Shown here piece after piece: positions 1 to 5,576 of a stretch of DNA of 6,845 bases (its first letter is position 1; each line of letters starts with the position of its first letter). Location of the stretch: the NCBI GenBank assembly GCA_028706585.1, contig JAQTVX010000118.1:1-6845 (forward strand), read 5' to 3'. Under the pieces are notes generated by a model. That model made no database searches. It had not been told where the DNA came from and worked only from the letters and a program-made list of their open reading frames with translations. The position numbers and the translations under genes are program-made. Origin of the DNA: Candidatus Krumholzibacteriia bacterium (GTDB taxonomy: Bacteria > Krumholzibacteriota > Krumholzibacteriia > Krumholzibacteriales > Krumholzibacteriaceae).

Positions 1-1222
1 TGATCAGCTCCTCGTCAGTGGACGAACCGTCAAGATAGTCCCATACGAATCCTCCGAACTCGTACAGCATGACGTCGGCGCCGCGCGAGAGCGCCCAGGG
101 GATGAGTGCCGAGATCGGATTGTCCGAGAAGAAGTATCCCTCCAGAATCTCGGCGTCCGGCGCGATGCCGGTGAATATGTGTCGATCAACGGTTCCCCCT
201 GCGAGGATGCCCGCCACCGCTGTTCCGTGGCCGTTCGAGTCGTTTTCGTTATTGATGAGGTCGGTTCCTCGCAGATATTCGACCGCGCCAGTCGTCAACG
301 TCGCATAGACTTTGGATGTCTTGAGCGCGACCAGCTTCTCGCCGACGTCGAGAGCGCCGTCGTCGTCCGAGTCGATCGCTATGAAGATCTGCTCGCCGAA
401 TGTCGGAGAGCTTTCCGTATAGCCGCTTGCGGTTCCGTAATCGCGCCTATAATTGAAGTTGGCGTCGTTGTAAAGCCAGTCCCAGTACGTCTGATATCCG
501 TTTCCGTTGTTGGACGGGTTGGCGGAGCTCCAGACAAGAGCCGGGTCGTAGATCCACCCGTCCAGGTACGAGAGCCTCTCGTTCAAGTCGGCGATTCCGT
601 CCCTGTCGAGATCAACCCGGTCGGTGGATGCCGTGAAGACGGCGTCGAGATTGGTGTCGATCCAGTCGAACGTATCGCCGTCGGCATAGAAGAACGAAGG
701 GTGAAAAACGTCGATGCCGGTGTCAAAGTCGGCGATTCGCATGCCCGTGCCGGTGAGCGGCAGGCCCAGCGGATCGGTTTGAAGCCACGCTGAATCGGCC
801 TCGATATCGTGGGCGCTCACGTCGAGACATGGAAATACGCATGGTTTCCACGCCGAGTCGAGCTTCAGGACGTCTTCCCGCGCCGAGAGTTCTTCCACTG
901 CATCCCATGGGACGTTGGCCGCATAGAAGGGCCCCGTATGGGCAACCTCGCCATCGATGGAGAAGAAGCTCACGCCCAGCCTAGCGAGAGATGTGATCTC
1001 AGCGCCAGTAAGGACGTGATCGAATTTCATCGTGACGGTGACATCGTTCGATAACGCCGCGGCGAGGTATGCCCGATCGGCTTTGGCCCGGGCGATCCCC
1101 GTCTCCCGCGCGCTTTTGAGGAATTTCAACGGGGTATTGAGCTTCGATGTATCCGCGCTGAGGCAGCTCGCGACAAAAACGATGATGAGCAAAGACGCCA
1201 GAAGGATGCGGACGATCTTCAT
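1..1222 (-). CDS. S8 (subtilisin-family) serine peptidase, lipoprotein, C-terminus cut by the window edge
   Basis: This open frame runs from an ATG at 1222 to the left edge without a stop, giving 407 full codons. Residues 1-20 form a lipoprotein signal: a basic start, a hydrophobic core, then V-A-S-C with Cys20 as the expected lipidated residue. Residues about 60-126 look like an S8 propeptide (pattern HTGPFYAANVPW). The catalytic Asp is D167 in IADFDTGID and the catalytic His is H332 in NGHGTAVAGILAG. Both are classic S8 signatures. The oxyanion Asn and nucleophile Ser must lie beyond the window, so activity cannot be confirmed. D and H are 165 residues apart, against about 32 in subtilisin. 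The extra segment holds two EF-hand-like loops, D204-E215 and D284-E295. The start is supported by an AAGGGAGGG Shine-Dalgarno site at 1235-1227, four bases from the ATG. The family call is firm; the substrate is unknown. The protein is expected outside the cytoplasm, anchored to a membrane. Confidence 0.92.
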   Translation of the reverse strand, partial: MKIVRILLASLLIIVFVASCLSADTSKLNTPLKFLKSARETGIARAKADRAYLAAALSNDVTVTMKFDHVLTGAEITSLARLGVSFFSIDGEVAHTGPFYAANVPWDAVEELSAREDVLKLDSAWKPCVFPCLDVSAHDIEADSAWLQTDPLGLPLTGTGMRIADFDTGIDVFHPSFFYADGDTFDWIDTNLDAVFTASTDRVDLDRDGIADLNERLSYLDGWIYDPALVWSSANPSNNGNGYQTYWDWLYNDANFNYRRDYGTASGYTESSPTFGEQIFIAIDSDDDGALDVGEKLVALKTSKVYATLTTGAVEYLRGTDLINNENDSNGHGTAVAGILAGGTVDRHIFTGIAPDAEILEGYFFSDNPISALIPWALSRGADVMLYEFGGFVWDYLDGSSTDEELI

Positions 1223-1259
1223 GGTGCCCTCCCTTGAATTCCAGCCCCGCTCGGCGCCG

Positions 1260-1287
1260 CGCACGGGTCTTTCCATGCGCCCGTGCG
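1260..1287 (-). repeat. 8-bp perfect inverted repeat in the leader of the S8 peptidase gene
   Basis: The arms CGCACGGG (1260-1267) and CCCGTGCG (1280-1287) are exact reverse complements around a 12-base loop. The repeat lies 37 bases upstream of the S8 peptidase start and outside its Shine-Dalgarno site. It could be an RNA hairpin in the 5' leader or a protein-binding site. No T-tract follows on either strand, so it is not an intrinsic terminator. Confidence 0.5.
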
Positions 1288-1322
1288 GCGAATGATCTAT
1301 GTCTTGCATACTCTATATAGAT

Positions 1323-1328
1323 TATAAT
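1323..1328 (+). promoter_or_regulatory. Probable -10 element for wrbA
   Basis: TATAAT matches the sigma-70 -10 consensus exactly. It sits in the only strongly AT-rich stretch of the divergent spacer, 41 bases upstream of the wrbA ATG, giving a predicted leader of about 35 bases. No good -35 box is seen at 16-18 bases; the nearest candidate, TTGCAT at 1304-1309, is only 13 bases away. The promoter may therefore be activator-dependent, or the match may be chance in AT-rich DNA. The promoter of the divergent S8 gene probably lies in the same 1295-1350 segment, but I cannot place it. Confidence 0.4.
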
Positions 1329-1344
1329 GGATTCGTGAATTCAT
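1327..1344. promoter_or_regulatory. Imperfect 18-bp palindrome, candidate operator
   Basis: ATGGATTC-GT-GAATTCAT pairs at seven of eight positions in each arm. It starts inside the candidate -10 box and would cover the predicted transcription start of wrbA, the usual place for a repressor site. It also lies between the two divergent genes. The function is inferred from position and symmetry only. Confidence 0.3.
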
Positions 1345-1369
1345 AGTAAGAGCCAAAAGGAGGGCGCCG

Positions 1370-1981
1370 ATGAAGGTCAATATCGTCTTCTACAGCCTCT
1401 ACGGCCATATCTACCGGATGGCCGAGGCTGTAGCCGAGGGGGCACGCGAGGCAGAGGGCGCCGAGGTGTCGCTATACCAGGTCCCCGAGACGCTCCCCGC
1501 CGAAATAATCGCCAAAATGGGGGCGACTGCGGCGAAAAAGAGTTTTGCGCATATCGGCGTCGCCGATATGCAGCAGCTTGCCGAGGCCGATGCCGTCATA
1601 TTCGGCACGCCGACTCGTTTCGGGATGATGACCGCGCAGATGCGCGCGTTCCTCGACAGAACCGGCCAACTCTGGGCGAAAGGCGCCCTCGTCGGCAAGG
1701 TGGCGAGCGTCTTCACGTCGAGCGGCACGCAGCACGGCGGTCAGGAATCGACTATCCTGAGCTTTCACACGACGCTTCTTCATCACGGGATGGTGATCGT
1801 CGGCTGCCCCTTCACTGAACCGCGGCTCAGTGAGGTGGGCGAGGTGAGCGGGGGATCGCCTTACGGCGCCTCGACGATCGCCGGGCCGGACGGCAGCCGT
1901 CGCCCCTCCGAGAACGAGCTCGCGATCGCCCGGTTTCAGGGCAGGTTCGTCGCGAAGATCGCGGCAAAGCTCGCTCGGTGA
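1370..1981 (+). CDS. wrbA: NAD(P)H:quinone oxidoreductase, WrbA family (flavodoxin-like)
   Basis: WrbA proteins are cytoplasmic FMN enzymes that transfer two electrons from NAD(P)H to quinones, avoiding semiquinone and the resulting oxidative stress. The 203-residue length is normal for the family. The flavodoxin phosphate loop is at residues 8-13 (YSLYGH). FMN-contacting segments follow: GTPTRFG at 79-85, SSGTQHGG at 117-124, and the WrbA-specific GGSPYGAST at 162-170, with SENEL at 180-184. These separate it from ordinary flavodoxins. The ATG is preceded by AAGGAGG at 1357-1363 with a 6-base gap, which fixes the start. The gene is transcribed away from the S8 peptidase gene, appears monocistronic, and ends before a strong hairpin terminator. 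No truncation or missing motif is visible. Confidence 0.96.
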   Translation: MKVNIVFYSLYGHIYRMAEAVAEGAREAEGAEVSLYQVPETLPAEIIAKMGATAAKKSFAHIGVADMQQLAEADAVIFGTPTRFGMMTAQMRAFLDRTGQLWAKGALVGKVASVFTSSGTQHGGQESTILSFHTTLLHHGMVIVGCPFTEPRLSEVGEVSGGSPYGASTIAGPDGSRRPSENELAIARFQGRFVAKIAAKLAR

Positions 1982-2006
1982 GAGCGAACGGCAATCCTGC
2001 AAAATG

Positions 2007-2035
2007 AAAGGCCCCTCTCGAAAAGAGGGGCCTTT
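2007..2035. terminator. Bidirectional intrinsic terminator between convergent genes
   Basis: The arms AAAGGCCCCTCT (2007-2018) and AGAGGGGCCTTT (2024-2035) form a perfect 12-bp stem with a 5-base loop. The stem ends in TTT on the plus strand, and in TTT followed by CATTTTGC on the minus strand. It lies 25 bases after the wrbA stop and about 60 bases after the stop of the convergent S41 peptidase gene, so one hairpin can end both transcripts. The T-tract is short on each strand. Confidence 0.85.
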
Positions 2036-2073
2036 CCGTCGTTGTGCGCGCTGCGCCCGAGAGGCACAGCCCA

Positions 2074-2086
2074 CGCGCCGGGCGCG
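2074..2086. repeat. Short GC palindrome just past the S41 peptidase stop
   Basis: CGCGCC and GGCGCG flank a single G, 11 bases beyond the stop codon of the minus-strand peptidase gene. It could form a small GC hairpin ahead of the main terminator. It has no T-tract and may be chance in GC-rich DNA. Confidence 0.25.
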
Positions 2087-2097
2087 CCTGAGATCTC

Positions 2098-5000
2098 CTA
2101 TTTCTTTACGGGGTACGCAGGCCGTTCCGGCAGCTTCGTCGGATTCTCTTTGATCTTCTCCAGAACGGTCTCGATTCCCTTCTCGAGCTGCTGGTCGCGG
2201 CCCTTCACGGCCTCTTCGGGAAGATTGTCGACCTCGATGTCCGGTTTCACGCCGATCCTTTCGACGTCCCACTCGCCCTTGAGGTTGTAGAATCCGAAAT
2301 CGGGCATCGAGATGAAACCGCCGTCCATGAGGGTTATGCCGCGGCTAAAGCCTATAAGACCGCCCCACGTCGTCATTCCGATGAGGGGCCCGCAGCCGGT
2401 CTCGCGGAAGTAATACGGGAAGGCGTCTCCGCCAGAGCCGGCGTAGCCGTTGATGAGGCACACCATGTGGCCGCGGGGGGCCGCCTGAGGCGTAACCCAG
2501 CTCTTGCCCTCTCTGCGTCCCCAGAGGTTCAGGACCTGGCGTGAGAGCCTCTCGATCATTGGCGAGGGGATGTTGCCGCCGCTGTTGTATCGGGCGTCGA
2601 TTATGAGGCCTTCCTTGTTGAACTGGGAGTAGAAGGCCCGGATGAACTCGTTGAAACCGTTGATGGAAGTGTCGGGCACGTGTATGTATCCGACCTTGCC
2701 CCCGGTCGCATCCGAGACCTTCTTCCGGTTGCTTTCGACCCAGTCGTTGTAGCGCAGCCAGTACTCGTTTCCGACCGGCTCGACCGTGTACTCCTTGGCA
2801 TCCTTGCCGGATGCATCCTTCGCTACCTTGATCACGACCTGCTTGCCGGACGTGTTCTCGAAAAGCGCGTAGGGAGAGGTCGGGTACTTGAGCTCGACGC
2901 CGTTCACGGCTATGAGATAGTCCCCTTCCTTCACGTCGATGCCGGGCTGCGCGAGCGGCGCCGTGCATTTCTTGTCCCAGTTGCGGCCGGTGAAGATCTT
3001 GGATATCCGGTAGCGGCCCGCGGCCTGGTTGAGCTCGTAGTCGCAGCCGAGCATGCCGACATTGATGCGACCGTACTGCGGTTGGTCCCCGCCGCCGATG
3101 TAGGTGTGCCCGGCGTTGAGCTCCGATATGAGCTCGCCGATGATGTAGTTCAGGTCCTCGCGGTGCGCTACGCTCTTGAGGAGCGGCGCATAGCGTTCCT
3201 TCATGCCGGCCCAATCGACTCCATGCATGTTGGGATCGTAGAAGAAATCGCGCTCCAGGCGCCACGCCTCTTTGTACTCCTGCGCCCATTCGGAGGGGGG
3301 ATCTACTTTCATCTCGAGCCCGCCCGTCTCGATCTTGCCGTCGCCGACCTTCTTGCCGGGCCCGGCGTCGATGATCCCGAGCGTCGGCTGCGAGCGGTAG
3401 AGGATCTTCTTGCCGTCGGCGGAAAGATCGTAGCCGTCGATTCCGCTCAGGACTTCCTTCCCCTCGCGCTTCTTCAGATCGAAGGTCATGAGGGTCGCCT
3501 GAGAAGGTCCGTTGCCGCCTTCGTCATCGTCGAAGACCGGCAGCTCGGGAAGCTTGATGTAGTAAATATTGCCCGATGCGGCGCTCAGGCCGAAGTAGTT
3601 CCCCGGCTCGATCGGAAGCGCCACTATGCGGTTCTCGAAACCCTCGAGGTCGATCTTGATGTCCTTGGGTTTCTCCGCGTTGTCTTCTTCCTTGTCCTTT
3701 TCAGCGTCCTTCTTGTCCTTTTTCTTGTCGCTCTTCTTGGTGCTCTTGGAGTCGTCCTTCGCGGCGCTGTCGTCCTTCTTGTCGTCCGGCTTCACGATCT
3801 CTTCCTCGTCGCTCTCCGGAGCGAACGGCGAAGGCGTATCGGCCTGCAGTGTCGCCACACAGACGTCGGAGGCGAGGACGTACGTGAAGTTGTCCTCGAA
3901 GCGGCTGAACTGCGGATACCAGCTCCGGTTCGAGTTGAAGTAGAGGTACTTCCCGTCGGGATCGAAAACGGGATTGTAGTCGTCGTTGAAACCGCTCGTG
4001 AGGCGGTTGACCTTGTTTCCTTCGAGCGAGTACAGGTATAGCGAACCGAAGTAGTTGTCTCCGGTCTTCGTATAGGCGATCCACTTGCTGTCGGGAGACC
4101 AGGAAAAATCACCGATGTCGTTCATATCGCTCTTGTCGATGTTCTTGAGGTCCTTCTTCTCGGTATCGACGTAGTAGAGCGTCCACGTCTGGTCGGCGAA
4201 GGCTATCTTCTTGCTGTCGGGGGACCACAGCAGGTGCCACGGCCATCCCTTGTAGCCTTTCGTCACCTGAACCTCTTCGTTCTTGCCTTCGGGATCCCTC
4301 AGGTAGATCTCGTACTCGCCGGTCTTGTCGGAGAGATATGCGATCCATTTCCCGTCCGGGGACCATACTGGCGCGCGTTCGCGGATTCCCTGCGTTCTCG
4401 TGATGTTGCGCCATTCGCCCTTCTCGGCGGGGATTGTGAATATGTCGCCTCGCGCCTCGACGACGGCCCGCTTGCCGGTGCGCGATATCGCGAAGTCGTG
4501 GATGGAGGCGCCGACATTCTTGAAGCTCGGCCGCGCGAGCGTGAGATCGCTCGGAATCTCGACGTTGATCTTCGTCGACTTCTCGGTCTTGAGGTCGAGA
4601 ACGTATAGCCAGCCGCCGTTTTCATAAACGATTGCGTCCGGTCCGAGGCTCGGCCATTTCACGTCGAACTCGTCGTAGTTCGTGACCTTGCGAACCTTGT
4701 TGGTCGCCAGGTCGAGACAGAAGATATTCATCGTGTGTTCGCGGTCGGAAATGAAATAGACGCTGTCCTTGTACCACATCGGGAAGCCGTCGAAGCCGTT
4801 GTAATCGGTGAGCCGCTCCGACTTGTTCTTCTCGAAGTCGTAGAGCCAGATGTCCTGCTGCATGCCGCCCTGGTACCGTTTCCAGGTTCTGCTCTCGGTT
4901 TCCATCCTATTGTAGGCGATTCTCTTGCCGTCGCCCGAGTAGGAGGTGAGCCCGCCTTCGAAAAGCGGAAGCACTTCGGGGAAGCCACCCTTGGCGTCGA

Positions 5001-5433
5001 TGAGGAAGAGACGATTGTAGCGTGGACCGGGATTCGTCTTGCTCAGCATCGGCGAACGGAAGAGCACCTTATCGCCGGTGGGATACCAGTCGACGACGAG
5101 ATCCTGGCTCGGATCGAAGGTCAGCCTCACTGGCGCTCCTCCATCGGCCGGCATTACGAAAACATCGGAGTTGCCGTCGTACGAGCCCGTGAACGCGATC
5201 TGCTTTCCGTCGGGCGAGAACTTCGCCATCGCTTCAAAGCCGGGGTGAGTCGTGAGGCGCCTCGCGAGACCTCCGCCTGAGGGCACGACCCAAATATCGC
5301 CCCCATAGGTGAATAGGATCTTGTCAGCGCTGATATCCGGGTAGCGCATGAGCCGCCCCTCCGGCGCCGCCTGCAGGGTGCCGGCGGCGAGAATCAGAAG
5401 AATAGCAAGAACGAAAATCCCCCTCTTACCCAT
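2098..5433 (-). CDS. Secreted tricorn-type S41 peptidase (PD40 propeller, PDZ, split S41 core)
   Basis: The 1111-residue product starts with a Sec signal peptide (hydrophobic residues 6-20, likely cut after LQA22). The N-terminal half carries PD40/TolB-like propeller repeats such as FSPDGKQIAFTG, WSPDGKWIAYLSD and WSPDSKKIAFAD. A charged linker at about 540-590 interrupts it. The tricorn C1 part begins near D711, a PDZ domain covers about 790-880 (EGDYLIAVNGVEL, near G837), and C2 follows. Likely catalytic residues are H776 (NAGHTYI), S1000 (YAGSGGDAF) and E1058 (VERIGVKPDIEV), with oxyanion Gly953 in NSGGN. The S1000-E1058 gap of 58 equals that of Thermoplasma tricorn (S965-E1023, from memory). 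Tricorn's Ser745 before the His is Gly775 here. Unlike cytosolic archaeal tricorn, this protein should act in the periplasm or outside the cell, cutting peptides. AAAGGAG lies 6 bases before the ATG. It could equally be annotated as a Tricorn protease homologue or S41 family peptidase. Confidence 0.94.
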   Translation of the reverse strand: MGKRGIFVLAILLILAAGTLQAAPEGRLMRYPDISADKILFTYGGDIWVVPSGGGLARRLTTHPGFEAMAKFSPDGKQIAFTGSYDGNSDVFVMPADGGAPVRLTFDPSQDLVVDWYPTGDKVLFRSPMLSKTNPGPRYNRLFLIDAKGGFPEVLPLFEGGLTSYSGDGKRIAYNRMETESRTWKRYQGGMQQDIWLYDFEKNKSERLTDYNGFDGFPMWYKDSVYFISDREHTMNIFCLDLATNKVRKVTNYDEFDVKWPSLGPDAIVYENGGWLYVLDLKTEKSTKINVEIPSDLTLARPSFKNVGASIHDFAISRTGKRAVVEARGDIFTIPAEKGEWRNITRTQGIRERAPVWSPDGKWIAYLSDKTGEYEIYLRDPEGKNEEVQVTKGYKGWPWHLLWSPDSKKIAFADQTWTLYYVDTEKKDLKNIDKSDMNDIGDFSWSPDSKWIAYTKTGDNYFGSLYLYSLEGNKVNRLTSGFNDDYNPVFDPDGKYLYFNSNRSWYPQFSRFEDNFTYVLASDVCVATLQADTPSPFAPESDEEEIVKPDDKKDDSAAKDDSKSTKKSDKKKDKKDAEKDKEEDNAEKPKDIKIDLEGFENRIVALPIEPGNYFGLSAASGNIYYIKLPELPVFDDDEGGNGPSQATLMTFDLKKREGKEVLSGIDGYDLSADGKKILYRSQPTLGIIDAGPGKKVGDGKIETGGLEMKVDPPSEWAQEYKEAWRLERDFFYDPNMHGVDWAGMKERYAPLLKSVAHREDLNYIIGELISELNAGHTYIGGGDQPQYGRINVGMLGCDYELNQAAGRYRISKIFTGRNWDKKCTAPLAQPGIDVKEGDYLIAVNGVELKYPTSPYALFENTSGKQVVIKVAKDASGKDAKEYTVEPVGNEYWLRYNDWVESNRKKVSDATGGKVGYIHVPDTSINGFNEFIRAFYSQFNKEGLIIDARYNSGGNIPSPMIERLSRQVLNLWGRREGKSWVTPQAAPRGHMVCLINGYAGSGGDAFPYYFRETGCGPLIGMTTWGGLIGFSRGITLMDGGFISMPDFGFYNLKGEWDVERIGVKPDIEVDNLPEEAVKGRDQQLEKGIETVLEKIKENPTKLPERPAYPVKK

Positions 5434-5540
5434 CGCTTGCTCCTTTCAGCGAATAAGGTTAGGCGCTTTCGGGACAATTTGATCCTTTTGCGGCATAGAC
5501 GAACCTATTGGTAATACTGCGGGAGGCGACGATTAGTTTC
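5434..5540 (-). promoter_or_regulatory. Leader and presumed promoter region of the S41 peptidase gene
   Basis: Because a terminator closes the upstream lyase gene, the S41 peptidase needs its own promoter in these 107 bases. The only clear element is the Shine-Dalgarno site AAAGGAG at 5446-5440, six bases before the ATG. A TTGTCC at about 5478-5473 resembles a -35 box, but no good -10 box follows at a normal distance, so I do not place a promoter. Confidence 0.35.
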
Positions 5541-5570
5541 AAAAAAAACACCCGGCGCTCTCGCCCAGGG
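5541..5570 (-). terminator. Intrinsic terminator of the ammonia-lyase gene
   Basis: Read on the minus strand, the RNA would pair CCC with GGG (3 bp) and GGCG with CGCC (4 bp) around an AGAG loop, with a 2-base bulge on the 5' arm. It is followed after TG by eight consecutive Ts (5548-5541). It begins 6 bases after the lyase stop codon, an ideal place for factor-independent termination. It separates the lyase transcript from the downstream S41 peptidase gene. Confidence 0.78.
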
Positions 5571-5576
5571 AGAGGC

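Noticed and set aside
179..793. 204-codon plus-strand open frame opposite the S8 peptidase
   Set aside because: The minus strand here encodes the D and H motifs of a subtilase; the plus-strand product shows no motif.
1982..2097. Possible small RNA between the convergent genes
   Set aside because: Only the terminator hairpin and a small GC palindrome are seen; no promoter faces into the space.
1472..2272. 266-codon minus-strand open frame over wrbA and the terminator
   Set aside because: It runs antisense through wrbA, across the strong hairpin and into the end of the S41 gene in another frame. It is Arg-rich and without motifs.
3664..3780. Repetitive-looking GTCCTT/CTTGTC runs as a possible DNA repeat array
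   Set aside because: There is no fixed repeat unit. The pattern comes from alternating Lys and Asp/Glu codons of the charged linker and stays in frame.
2680..4041. 453-codon plus-strand open frame opposite the S41 peptidase
   Set aside because: Its translation is rich in Val, Leu and Arg with no recognisable domain. It lies wholly antisense to a gene with clear motifs, and GC-rich genes commonly leave such frames open.
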